This document shows positions 24,226-33,497 of a stretch of DNA of 64,000 nt, one piece after another. The notes below the pieces were generated by a model. It was not told the DNA's origin, made no database searches, and saw nothing but the letters and a program-made list of their open reading frames with translations. The first letter of the stretch is position 1. Every line of letters begins with the position of its first letter. Source of the DNA: JADCGM01 sp943368345 (GTDB taxonomy: Bacteria > Pseudomonadota > Alphaproteobacteria > Sphingomonadales > Sphingomonadaceae); the NCBI GenBank assembly GCA_943368345.1, contig CALRKY020000017.1, positions 1 through 64,000 on the forward strand, read 5' to 3'. Both the position numbers and the translations under genes were made by a program.

Positions 24226-24248
24226 GCGCTTTGCTCCGAATGACCCAG

Positions 24249-27200
24249 TTACTCAGCCGCAACCGCAGCCGCAGCAATCCGTTCAGCCTCCAACTGCTTC
24301 AACGCCCGGGCATAGTCCCGGGGCATGACCTTGATGAAACGCTTGATCGTCTCGCTCCAGTTGTCGAGCAGGGTGCGGGCCCGGGCGCTTCCGGTGTGGA
24401 GGTGGTGCCGCTCCAGCAGCACGCGTAGCCGTTCGGTGCTGTGATAGAGCATGTCGCCCATGCCGAAGTCATTGACATTGACGACGCGCTGCAGCGGGCG
24501 ACCGGTGCCAACCTCCCCTTCCGGGTCCGGCACAATGGTTTCCAGATCGACCATCGCGGTGTTGCAGCGCTGGCTGAACAGGCCGTCCTCGTCATAGACA
24601 TAGGCGACCCCGCCCGACATGCCGGCGGCGAAATTGCGCCCGGTTTTACCGAGCACAACGACGACACCACCGGTCATATACTCGCAGCCATGGTCGCCGG
24701 TGCCTTCAACGACGGCCAGTGCGCCCGAGTTGCGAACCGCAAACCGTTCGCCGGCAACGCCGTTCAAATAGGCCTCGCCCGCAATCGCGCCGTACAACAC
24801 TGTGTTGCCGACGATGATATTTTCGGTCGGCTCGCGTTTCACATGGCCCGGCTGCTTCACGATGATCCGGCCACCAGACAGGCCCTTGCCAACATAGTCA
24901 TTGGCATCGCCAGTCAGCTCAAGCGTGATACCGTGGGCAAGGAATGCGCCGAAACTCTGTCCGGCAACCCCGGTCAGCGCGATTTGAATGCTGTTCTCCG
25001 GCAGCCCCGCATGGCCGAACCGCCGCGCCACCGCACCGGACAGCATTGCGCCGACGGTACGGTTGCCGTTCTTGATCTCTCGCACAATCCGTACCGGCTC
25101 GCCCTGGCTGAGTGCTGGTTCGGCAGCGGTGATCAGGTCATGGTCGAGCGCCCGGTCAAGGCCATGTTCCTGCAATTCGGTGTGATGCAGGCTGGCGGCA
25201 TTGGTGACCGGGACCTGGTGCAGCAATTTGGTCAGGTCGATACCGCCCGCCTTCCAGTGGTTCAGCGCCTTGCCCATGTCGATCCGGTCAACCCGCCCGA
25301 CCATTTCGTCGAGGGTCCGGAAACCCATGTCGGCCATGATCTGGCGCAGTTCCTCCGCAACGAAGAAGAAATAGTTGATCACATGCTCGGGCTGACCGGT
25401 GAACCGCTTGCGCAGCACCGGGTCCTGGGTGGCAACGCCGACCGGGCATGTGTTCAGATGGCATTTGCGCATCATGATGCAGCCGGCCGCAATCAGCGGG
25501 GCGGTGGCAAAGCCGAATTCGTCGGCGCCCAGCAGCGCGCCAATCGCGACATCCCGCCCGGTGCGAAGGCCGCCATCGACCTGCACGGCGATCCGGGAGC
25601 GCAGACCGTTGAGCAACAGCGTCTGCTGGGTTTCGGCCAGTCCGATTTCCCAAGGCGACCCGGCATGAGTTAGCGAGGTTAGAGGTGAGGCTCCTGTGCC
25701 GCCTTCGTAGCCGGAAATGGTGACATGGTCGGCGCGCGCCTTGGCGACGCCAGCAGCCACCGTCCCGACCCCAACCTCTGATACCAGCTTCACTGAAATG
25801 CGAGCGGCACTGTTGACGTTCTTCAGGTCGTGGATGAGCTGCGCCAAGTCCTCGATTGAATAAATGTCATGATGCGGCGGCGGGGAGATGAGGCCAACGC
25901 CAGGGGTCGAGTGGCGGACCTTGGCAATATTCTTGTCGACCTTGTCACCCGGCAATTGCCCGCCTTCACCGGGCTTGGCTCCCTGCGCCATCTTGATCTG
26001 GATGTCGTCGGCATTGACCAGATATTCGGCTGTCACGCCGAACCGCCCGGACGCGACCTGCTTGATCGCCGAGCGCATCGAATCGCCATTGGCCATCGGG
26101 GTAAAGCGGTCGGTTTCCTCTCCGCCTTCACCGGTGTTCGACTTCGCCCCGATCCGGTTCATGGCGATGGCAAGCGTGGTATGCGCCTCTCGACTGATCG
26201 AGCCGAAGCTCATCGCACCGGTCGCGAAGCGTTTGACGATCTCGCTTGCCGGCTCCACCTCGGATAGGTCGAGGGGGGTCGCTGCTGGCTTGAGGCGCAT
26301 CAGGCCGCGGATGGTTAGCAGACGTTCGCTCTGTTCATTGATGGATTTGGCGAACTCGGCGTAATTTTTCGGATCATTACCCCGGACGGCATGTTGCAGG
26401 TTGGCGACATTTTCCGGAGTCCAGGCATGTTCTTCACCCCGAATGCGGTAGCCGTAGATGCCACCCACATCGAGCATGTTGCGGTAAATCGGGTTGTCAC
26501 CATAGGCCGCTGCGTGTCGCCGCACGGTTTCTTCGGCGATTTCGGGAAGCCCGGCACCTTCGATTGTCGTCGCGGTGCCCTTGAAATAGCTGTCGACAAA
26601 GGCCGATGACAGCCCGACCGCGTCAAAAATCTGTGCGCCGCAATAGCTTTGGTAGGTTGAAATGCCCATTTTGGACATGACCTTCAATATGCCCTTGCCG
26701 ATGGCTTTGATGTAGTTTTTCTCAACTTCATATTGGCTGAGGGGCAGCGTGCGGCGTGTCCTGATTTCGTCGAGTGTTTCAAACGCAACGTAAGGGTTGA
26801 TCGCCTCCGCGCCGTAGCCGGCCAAAGCGCAGAAATGATGCACCTCCCGTGCTTCGCCGGTTTCGACCACCAAGCCGGTTTGCATTCGGAGGCCCTGCCG
26901 CACAAGGTGGTGGTGAACCGCAGCCGTCGCCAGCAACGCGGGCATCGCGATCCGGTCAGCACTTTGCGCCCGGTCGGACAGGATGAGGATATTGTGATCG
27001 GCCAGCACGGCTTCGGTTGCCGCCCAGCACATTTCCTTGATGGCGAGCGCCAAGCCGACAGCGCCCGACTCCGCGCTCCAGGTCATGTCGATGGTTTCGG
27101 TCCGGAATGCCCCGTCGAGCGCTTCTTCGACCGACCGGATCTTCGCCAGATCGGCATTGGTCAGCACCGGCTGGTCAACCTCCAGCCGCTTGTGGGTGCC

Positions 27201-28892
27201 GGCATCGCGCCCCAGCAAATTGGGGCGCGGTCCGATCATCGATACCAGCGACATGACCAGTTCCTCGCGGATCGGGTCGATCGGTGGGTTGGTCACCTGC
27301 GCGAAATTCTGCTTGAAATAGTCGTACAGCAACCGAGTCCGGCCCGAGAGGATGGCAATCGGCGTATCGGTGCCCATGGATCCCAGTGGATCCTCGGCGT
27401 TCATCGCCATCGGCTCGAGGAAGCGTGAAATGTCTTCCTGCGTATATCCAAAGGCTTGCTGACGATCGAGCAGGTTGGATGCGCCACTGGCTGTAACGGT
27501 TTCCGCAACCACTTCGACGTCGTGCAAATCCTTCAATTTATACTGGGTGGCCTGCAGCCATTCAGCATAGGGTGCGGCGGCCGCAAGATCGGCCTTGATC
27601 TCTTCATCCTCGATAATCCGGCCCTGTTCGGTATCGATCAGCAGCATCTTGCCCGGCTGGAGACGCCATTTCCGGACGATATTGTCTTCCTTGATCGGAA
27701 GTACGCCCGATTCCGATGCCATGATGACATGCCCGTCATCGGTGACGCAGAACCGCGCTGGCCGCAGACCATTGCGGTCGAGCGTTGCGCCAATCTGCCG
27801 CCCATCGGTGAACGCGATCGCCGCTGGGCCATCCCAGGGTTCCATCAGCGCCGCATGATATTCGTAGAAAGCCCGCCGTCCGGCATCCATCAAGCTGTTG
27901 GTGGCCCAAGCCTCCGGCACCAGCATCATCACGGCATGGGCCAGACTATAGCCACCGGCCAGCAACAGCTCCAACGCATTGTCGAGGCAGGCAGTGTCGG
28001 ATTGGCCGTGCGGGATAAGTGGCCACATTTTATCGAGATCAGCGCCCAGCAGTTCCGATTCCATCGTGCGCCGACGGGCGTTCATCCAGTTCACATTGCC
28101 GCGAACCGTGTTGATCTCCCCGTTGTGCGCGATGAACCGGTAGGGATGGGCCAGTCGCCAGCTGGGAAACGTGTTGGTCGAAAACCGCTGATGCACCAGC
28201 GCCAGCGCCGACGTGCAGAGGGGGTCTTGGAGATCGCGGTAGAAACTGCCGACCTGACCGGCCAGCAGCAGGCCCTTGTAGACCAATGTACGGCTGGAGA
28301 AGCTCGGGATGTACAGCTGACGCAGTCCGGGCAGGCCATGTTTGTCGGCGAGCGCGGCCAGCGGATTTTGGGCCTGTTTGCGCAGCGCCAGCAATTTCCG
28401 CTCAAATGCATCCTGATTGGGCGTCGTCGGACCACGCCCGATGATCGCCTGGCGAATCACCGGCATCTGTTCGATCACCGCGACGCCGAGGCCGGTCGGG
28501 TCCACCGGGACATCGCGCCAGCCGATCAGCGTCTGACCTTCCTTCACCACAAAGGATTCGAAATGCGCGATGGCAAAATCCCGGGCCGCAGCGTCCTGCG
28601 GCAGGAAGCACATCGCCACCGCATAGTCCCCTGCCAGTGGCAGGGTCAGCCTTTGTTCGCCCGCCCAGTGGCGCAGCAAAGCATCTGGAATCTGGATTAA
28701 AATGCCCGCGCCGTCGCCGAGCAACGGATCAGCACCCACGGCACCCCGGTGATCCAGATTGAGCAAGATTTCGAGGCCGCGTTTGACCGTCACATGCGTC
28801 TTGTCGCCCTTGATGCTCGCAACAAAGCCGACGCCGCACGAATCATGTTCGTTGCGTGGGTCGTACAGCCCTTGCTTGTCCGGCGGAGTCAT
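24249..28892 (-). CDS. gltB: Glutamate synthase large subunit
   Basis: GltB is the glutamine-dependent ammonia-assimilating enzyme of about 1547 residues. A short propeptide precedes the N-terminal nucleophile C19 (HDSCGVGFVAS) of the glutamine amidotransferase domain. The central and FMN-binding synthase domains follow (SNTGEGGE, EGGTGASPLTSLTHAG) with the 3Fe-4S cysteines in RKCHLNTCPVGVATQDP, and then the C-terminal beta-helix. The ATG at 28890-28892 is chosen because GAGGTG lies nine bases upstream; an ATG 29 codons earlier adds a non-conserved extension. Confidence 0.96.
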   Translation of the reverse strand: MTPPDKQGLYDPRNEHDSCGVGFVASIKGDKTHVTVKRGLEILLNLDHRGAVGADPLLGDGAGILIQIPDALLRHWAGEQRLTLPLAGDYAVAMCFLPQDAAARDFAIAHFESFVVKEGQTLIGWRDVPVDPTGLGVAVIEQMPVIRQAIIGRGPTTPNQDAFERKLLALRKQAQNPLAALADKHGLPGLRQLYIPSFSSRTLVYKGLLLAGQVGSFYRDLQDPLCTSALALVHQRFSTNTFPSWRLAHPYRFIAHNGEINTVRGNVNWMNARRRTMESELLGADLDKMWPLIPHGQSDTACLDNALELLLAGGYSLAHAVMMLVPEAWATNSLMDAGRRAFYEYHAALMEPWDGPAAIAFTDGRQIGATLDRNGLRPARFCVTDDGHVIMASESGVLPIKEDNIVRKWRLQPGKMLLIDTEQGRIIEDEEIKADLAAAAPYAEWLQATQYKLKDLHDVEVVAETVTASGASNLLDRQQAFGYTQEDISRFLEPMAMNAEDPLGSMGTDTPIAILSGRTRLLYDYFKQNFAQVTNPPIDPIREELVMSLVSMIGPRPNLLGRDAGTHKRLEVDQPVLTNADLAKIRSVEEALDGAFRTETIDMTWSAESGAVGLALAIKEMCWAATEAVLADHNILILSDRAQSADRIAMPALLATAAVHHHLVRQGLRMQTGLVVETGEAREVHHFCALAGYGAEAINPYVAFETLDEIRTRRTLPLSQYEVEKNYIKAIGKGILKVMSKMGISTYQSYCGAQIFDAVGLSSAFVDSYFKGTATTIEGAGLPEIAEETVRRHAAAYGDNPIYRNMLDVGGIYGYRIRGEEHAWTPENVANLQHAVRGNDPKNYAEFAKSINEQSERLLTIRGLMRLKPAATPLDLSEVEPASEIVKRFATGAMSFGSISREAHTTLAIAMNRIGAKSNTGEGGEETDRFTPMANGDSMRSAIKQVASGRFGVTAEYLVNADDIQIKMAQGAKPGEGGQLPGDKVDKNIAKVRHSTPGVGLISPPPHHDIYSIEDLAQLIHDLKNVNSAARISVKLVSEVGVGTVAAGVAKARADHVTISGYEGGTGASPLTSLTHAGSPWEIGLAETQQTLLLNGLRSRIAVQVDGGLRTGRDVAIGALLGADEFGFATAPLIAAGCIMMRKCHLNTCPVGVATQDPVLRKRFTGQPEHVINYFFFVAEELRQIMADMGFRTLDEMVGRVDRIDMGKALNHWKAGGIDLTKLLHQVPVTNAASLHHTELQEHGLDRALDHDLITAAEPALSQGEPVRIVREIKNGNRTVGAMLSGAVARRFGHAGLPENSIQIALTGVAGQSFGAFLAHGITLELTGDANDYVGKGLSGGRIIVKQPGHVKREPTENIIVGNTVLYGAIAGEAYLNGVAGERFAVRNSGALAVVEGTGDHGCEYMTGGVVVVLGKTGRNFAAGMSGGVAYVYDEDGLFSQRCNTAMVDLETIVPDPEGEVGTGRPLQRVVNVNDFGMGDMLYHSTERLRVLLERHHLHTGSARARTLLDNWSETIKRFIKVMPRDYARALKQLEAERIAAAAVAAE

Positions 28893-29067
28893 GAAACGCG
28901 GCACCTCATTTGATAACTTCCGTGCGCGGTAGACGGTTCCCGGCGAAATTTGAAGAGCGGAACGCGCGCTGTTGCGCAATGAATCGTGCAGGACCCGAAA
29001 GCGCGGCTTGGGCGTAGCACCCAGCTCCTCGAGGTGCTGCGGCGTGCAGCCGGCGCGTTGAGGTCGA

Positions 29068-29865
29068 TTAGGCGACGTCTGGCATGATGGTCCGTTTCAC
29101 TACCAGGCTACTGAAAAAGCGCGCCGCCGCCTTGGGTGTGGTCAGCCACCTGATCGCCGCCGCAGGTTTGTTGGCCGCGAGGACCTGATCAGCAATCCAC
29201 GGGGCAACGGTTTCAACCCGGTCGGCGAGGATGTTGTAGATCCGGCGCGTCCGGGCGACCGCCGCCGGGTCTTCATCCATGGTTTCGTCGAGCAGGTCTG
29301 TCACGACGATGCCAGGGCTGATCGTGCCGACGATCACCGGGCTGCCCTTGATCTCCTTGTTGATCGACTTGGTGAAATAGGTCAGCGCCCGTTTGGTCGA
29401 GCCATAGATGGTCAGTCCCGGAGCGGTCATCCCGTCGGAACCAAAGCCTTCGAAGTTGAAGATTTTCCCCGACCCCTGCGCCGTCATCCCTGCCAGCGGC
29501 ACCTGCGTCCCCCAGATCATGCCCCAGATGTTGGTGGCGATCACCGGAGCCATGTCGGCGTGGGTCAGCGCGGGCAGGTTGCGCTTTGGGCCCGCCATCC
29601 CGGCGTTGTTGATCCAGATATCGACCTGCCCAAGGCCCCTTGCGGCGGCATCCCAAAGCGCCTGTACCTGATCACGGTCACTGACATCGCAGGCCACACC
29701 TAGAACCTGCCCAGACCCGGGTGAGCCGGTGACGTCGGCAACCGCCGCATTGACCGCTGCCTGTCCGCGCGAGGAAATCACGACATTGTGGTCCAGAGCG
29801 CGGAAGGCTTTCACCAGCCCGAGACCGATTCCGCGCGTGCTGCCCGTGACAACGATATTGGCCAT
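29068..29865 (-). CDS. SDR oxidoreductase resembling chlorophyll b reductase (NYC1/NOL-like)
   Basis: This 265-residue short-chain dehydrogenase has the nucleotide motif GSTRGIGLGL, INNAG and the catalytic YGSTK. The strand that normally carries the catalytic serine reads IFNFEGFGSDG, without Ser at the usual spacing. From memory, plant NYC1/NOL chlorophyll b reductases share this IFN-DG-GS-G pattern, the YGSTK, an SPG-V-T-LL stretch, an ETVA block and a WLT-P segment; this protein has TISPGIVVTDLL, VETVAPW and RWLTTP. The match suggests a tetrapyrrole or bulky-ring substrate but needs an alignment to confirm. It is divergent from the chelatase-like gene, with the shared operator motif between them. 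Confidence 0.6.
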   Translation of the reverse strand: MANIVVTGSTRGIGLGLVKAFRALDHNVVISSRGQAAVNAAVADVTGSPGSGQVLGVACDVSDRDQVQALWDAAARGLGQVDIWINNAGMAGPKRNLPALTHADMAPVIATNIWGMIWGTQVPLAGMTAQGSGKIFNFEGFGSDGMTAPGLTIYGSTKRALTYFTKSINKEIKGSPVIVGTISPGIVVTDLLDETMDEDPAAVARTRRIYNILADRVETVAPWIADQVLAANKPAAAIRWLTTPKAAARFFSSLVVKRTIMPDVA

Positions 29866-29948
29866 GGTTTTCCCCCTTCGGCTTGGCAGTCCGATGACTG
29901 CCCTGCCTCCCCAGTTTTGCGCATCGGGTGATTGTGTGCAATTATTTT

Positions 29949-29960
29949 GACCGACCAGTC
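29949..29960 (+). promoter_or_regulatory. Candidate TetR operator, copy 1
   Basis: GACCGACCAGTC lies between the divergent SDR and chelatase-like genes, 101 bases before the chelatase start. It matches 11 of 12 bases of a site between the TonB-receptor and TetR genes (38578-38589). Read with its flank it begins TTGACC, so it may overlap a -35 element. Confidence 0.5.
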
Positions 29961-30060
29961 TCTTTTTTGATCGTCAAGCGACCAATGACAGGTCATGGTC
30001 TGGTTCGGTGGGTGAGCTTCGGGGATTGAGGCGCGTGGAAAGTGCAGGCGGGGGAGAGCG

Positions 30061-31509
30061 ATGAGCAACCTGGTGCGAGTGATCTGGGGCGCGACGTGGC
30101 GCAGTGCGGTCTTTCTGACCATCGTTGGGGCAGGACTCTGGTGGATGAACCGCGACACCAGGTGGGATGCGAATACCGCCATCGACAGCCCTGACAATCG
30201 GGTCGTTGGCCGCGCCGGACTGGTCGTGGTTGGACTGGCACAACCTGAGCGGTTCGAGGCGAAGTTCTTCATCAATTTCCTCGAGAAAATCTTCTCCGAA
30301 GCCATCCCCTGGCCGATCAACGTATTGGCCGGGGCCGACACCGGAATAGTGCTGATGGACCCGGCGCGTCCGATGGCAACCGACCGCTTCACCCCAACGA
30401 CGCTCGCCGACATCAACGGCAATACCAGGGATGTTGATGGCATCGCCTGGATTGACAAATATCGGCGCGGCCAGATCCGTTGGGAGAAGCCGTCGGCAAC
30501 GGTCCCGCATGACGTTGGCTTTTTCCTGTATCCGGACCGCAAGCAGGGCATGCGCACCGCTGCTGCCAAAACCAGCGCCAAGGCGCGGTATATCTATTAC
30601 GCGAACCTGCCCGGTGGTCTGCTGCCGCACTACCGGCAGACGGTTGATATGGCCAATGGCGCCATCGCCATGGCGCAGCAGCAGAATCCGTTTGTTGCCG
30701 CCGCTTTTGCCGATGCCTTCGATCCCGGCCAGAAGGAGGAGACGATCCACAAGGTGCTGGACAGCGGCATCGACACACTGGTGCTCGCTTCGGTCCAGCC
30801 GATCCATTCGGATTTTGAGGAACTGAAAGGCTCCTTTGCAGCCGTCCACAAGACGGTGGAGCAGTGGCGCAAGGCAAATGGCGGCAAGCCGGTCCGGATC
30901 GTCATCGCGCCCTATCTGGCCAGTCAGCCGAGCTTTGACCGGCTGTGGCTTGACCATTTCGAGCGGAGCGTGCCGCCTGCCACCGGCCCTGACCAATCGG
31001 CGACCGGCATCATGTCGCTGCACGGCCTTCCGGTCAGCCTGATGACCAGCGACAGCTGGGTTGGCCGGGTGACAGAGGTGACCGAACGGCTGAAGCCCGG
31101 GCTTGCCGAGATTCTGCGGCGGAAGGGCTATGCGACCTATGAGGTGGTCGCAGCGCCGGAAGGTTTCGCCGATGATCTTGAAGACCCCGACAACAAGCTG
31201 ACATCGGTATCAGAGGCCTTTGCCACCGCCAGCAAAAAGGGGCGAACCGTTGCGGTTGCGCTCCCAATCGAGTTTCTGGCCGAGAATACTGACACTTTGT
31301 TTGCCCATTCGGCGCTGATGTTCGACGGTCTCGACGGCTATAAAACCTATCAGGGGCCACCTGTCGGGACAGATTGGTCGAAACCCTATCAGCGGCGCTT
31401 CAAGCGGGGGTCGACCTTGTTGATCTACGCGGGGTCACCGGGCGGCGCACAGCAGGGCCTGGCCAGTGAGGCACTGGCGTCGGGCATCGCCCAAGTCTTC
31501 AGGAAGTAG
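30061..31509 (+). CDS. Membrane-anchored ferrochelatase-superfamily protein
   Basis: This 482-residue protein has one N-terminal transmembrane segment (about 15-29), a unique region to about residue 170, and a C-terminal half like class II chelatases. Visible family blocks are the DTLVLASVQPIHSDFE stretch (240-255) and VIAPYLASQPSFDRLWLDHF. H321 lies in MSLHGLP, at the metal-site histidine. PIEFLAENTDTL at 402-413 corresponds to the second active-site block, but the invariant Glu appears as Asp. It may remove or insert a metal in a tetrapyrrole; catalysis is unproven and an altered binding role is possible. It starts a plus-strand operon with an MFS carrier six bases downstream. Confidence 0.6.
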   Translation: MSNLVRVIWGATWRSAVFLTIVGAGLWWMNRDTRWDANTAIDSPDNRVVGRAGLVVVGLAQPERFEAKFFINFLEKIFSEAIPWPINVLAGADTGIVLMDPARPMATDRFTPTTLADINGNTRDVDGIAWIDKYRRGQIRWEKPSATVPHDVGFFLYPDRKQGMRTAAAKTSAKARYIYYANLPGGLLPHYRQTVDMANGAIAMAQQQNPFVAAAFADAFDPGQKEETIHKVLDSGIDTLVLASVQPIHSDFEELKGSFAAVHKTVEQWRKANGGKPVRIVIAPYLASQPSFDRLWLDHFERSVPPATGPDQSATGIMSLHGLPVSLMTSDSWVGRVTEVTERLKPGLAEILRRKGYATYEVVAAPEGFADDLEDPDNKLTSVSEAFATASKKGRTVAVALPIEFLAENTDTLFAHSALMFDGLDGYKTYQGPPVGTDWSKPYQRRFKRGSTLLIYAGSPGGAQQGLASEALASGIAQVFRK

Positions 31510-31515
31510 ATCCAC

Positions 31516-32823
31516 ATGCATAATCCCGCTGCGAAATTTGGTCCGGTCCATCTGGAATCCGGCACGTCTACATCGAATGTCTGGGCGTTGATGTACATGG
31601 CGTTCGTGACCATCGGGTTGGTCACCGGCATGGCGGCGATGACGCCCTATGTCCTCACCGCCAACCTTGGCATTGCCGAGGATGCACAGGGCCGCGCGTT
31701 GGGCAGCCTGGCGCTCTGGCAGGAAATCACCCTGATTTTCGCCTACGGACCGATTGGACTCCTCGCAGACCGGATCGGTCGCAAGGCGGTCTATGCCGCT
31801 GGCTTCATCACCCTGGCGCTCGGCTATGCGATCTACCCGTACGCCAGTTCGATCACGGAACTCAGTCTGGCACGCGTCATCTATTCACTCGGTATCGGGG
31901 CGATGACCGGGATGCTGGCAACCGTGATCGCCGACTATTCGGTCGAAGCGGACCGCGGCAAACTGACCGCCATTTGCGGATTTCTGAACGGCCTTGGCGT
32001 GGTGTTGGTCGCGCTGTTCATCGGGAAGCTGCCCGCCATTTTCGTGGCAAGGGGGGCAACCGACATTGCCGCCGGACAACAGACGATGCTGGTCGCGGCG
32101 GCGTTCTGCCTGATCTCCGCCGTCGTCGCCTGGCTGTTCCTGCGCCCCGGGGTTCCGGAGGCAACAGCCCGCAAACCCCGCCGGCCGGCGCTGGAAACGC
32201 TGCGGGAAGGGTTTCTGGTCGCCCGCACCAACAAGCGGATTGCCCTGTCCTATGTCTCGGGCTTCGTGGCGCGCGGCGATATCGCCATCGTCGGGCTGTT
32301 TGCGATTGCTTGGGGCAAACAGGCAGCGATTGCCGATGGCTTGTCGGCGTCCGCCGCGCTCAGCGCCGGACTGGTGCCGTTCATTGTTGCCCAGTCGGCC
32401 GCGCTGATGTGGCCAGCGGTGATTGCGGTTCCGCTCGACCGCTTGCCCCGCATGGCGGCGCTTGGCTGGTGCATGGTCCTGGGGCTTGTCGGCTATTGCT
32501 GCCTGATCTTCGTCGATGATCCGTTGCAGGCAGCAGCACTGCCATTCTTCGCGCTGCTCGGCATTGGCCAGATCAGCGCGTTTCTCGCCGCTCAGACCAT
32601 CATCGGCAAGGAAGCCCCCGAAGACATGCGTGGATCGGTGATCGGTGTATTCAACTTCTGTGGCGCGGTCGGCATCCTGATCCTGTCGGTCATCGGCGGC
32701 TGGCTGTTCGACAAGGTTGGACCCTGGGCCCCGTTCTTCCTGGTCGGCCTCCTGAATGGGGTGGTGGCAATCGGCGCATTCTGGATCAAGCGGCAGGAGG
32801 ATGTACAGACGGCGGTCGGCTGA
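31516..32823 (+). CDS. MFS transporter
   Basis: This 435-residue major facilitator has twelve predicted segments. The conserved loop between helices 2 and 3 reads GLLADRIGRKAVYAAG, and the corresponding C-half loop is less clear. A six-base gap to the chelatase-like gene indicates co-transcription and suggests that it moves the substrate or product of that protein. The direction of transport cannot be read from the sequence. The N-terminal 22 residues are polar. Confidence 0.85.
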   Translation: MHNPAAKFGPVHLESGTSTSNVWALMYMAFVTIGLVTGMAAMTPYVLTANLGIAEDAQGRALGSLALWQEITLIFAYGPIGLLADRIGRKAVYAAGFITLALGYAIYPYASSITELSLARVIYSLGIGAMTGMLATVIADYSVEADRGKLTAICGFLNGLGVVLVALFIGKLPAIFVARGATDIAAGQQTMLVAAAFCLISAVVAWLFLRPGVPEATARKPRRPALETLREGFLVARTNKRIALSYVSGFVARGDIAIVGLFAIAWGKQAAIADGLSASAALSAGLVPFIVAQSAALMWPAVIAVPLDRLPRMAALGWCMVLGLVGYCCLIFVDDPLQAAALPFFALLGIGQISAFLAAQTIIGKEAPEDMRGSVIGVFNFCGAVGILILSVIGGWLFDKVGPWAPFFLVGLLNGVVAIGAFWIKRQEDVQTAVG

Positions 32824-32825
32824 CC

Positions 32826-33497
32826 TCAGGCGATCCGGCCATCCACGACATGAATTTGCCGGTCACAGGCCTTGGCGATTTCGGGATCGTGCGTTGACAG
32901 CAGGAACGTCGTCTGATCCTCCCGGTTGATCTCCCGCAGTAGCGTCATCACTCGCGCGCTGTTCTCCCGGTCAAGGTTTCCGGTCGGTTCGTCGGCCAGA
33001 ACCAGATCGGGCCGGTTCATCAGCGCCCTTGCAATGGCGACCCGCTGTTTCTGCCCTCCCGAAAGCCGAGTGGCCAAATAATCTACCCGGTCCGACAGAC
33101 CGACCCGGTCAAGCAGCAATGCTGCCCGGGCGCGGATGGCTGTGGAGATGCCGCCATTTGGCGCAGCGGCGGGAAACGCGACATTTTCCAGTGCGGTGAA
33201 ATCCGGCAACAAATGGTGAAACTGGAACACGAAGCCCAGGTGGCGGTTGCGCGTCTGTGACAGCGCGGCTTCGGACCGATCGTTCAGGGTTTCGCCAAGG
33301 AAGGTCAGCGCGCCGCCGGTTGGACGCATCAACAGACCGAGAATATTGAGCAAGGTGGATTTACCGGAGCCTGACGGTCCGAGTAGCGCCACCATCTCGC
33401 CAGGGGCCAGGGTCAGATCAATGCCCTTCAGGACAAGCGTTTCCTCGTCACCATTGGTGAAGGTCTTGGTCAGTTTCTCGGCACGTAGCAGCGTCAT
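32826..33497 (-). CDS. ABC transporter ATP-binding protein (LolD/DevA-like)
   Basis: This 223-residue ATPase has Walker A GPSGSGKS at 40-47, the signature LSGGQKQRV near 145, Walker B DLVLADEPTGNLD, and the switch His in LLSTHDPEIA. This group partners FtsX-type permeases and drives export or lipoprotein release rather than uptake. It overlaps the permease gene by four bases and is the last gene of a three-gene minus-strand operon, convergent with the MFS gene. Confidence 0.93.
   Translation of the reverse strand: MTLLRAEKLTKTFTNGDEETLVLKGIDLTLAPGEMVALLGPSGSGKSTLLNILGLLMRPTGGALTFLGETLNDRSEAALSQTRNRHLGFVFQFHHLLPDFTALENVAFPAAAPNGGISTAIRARAALLLDRVGLSDRVDYLATRLSGGQKQRVAIARALMNRPDLVLADEPTGNLDRENSARVMTLLREINREDQTTFLLSTHDPEIAKACDRQIHVVDGRIA

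Noticed and set aside
28893..29067. Possible tRNA or small RNA between gltB and the SDR gene
   Set aside because: There is a short stem but no T-loop consensus or cloverleaf. An open frame through it is an unsupported gltB extension.
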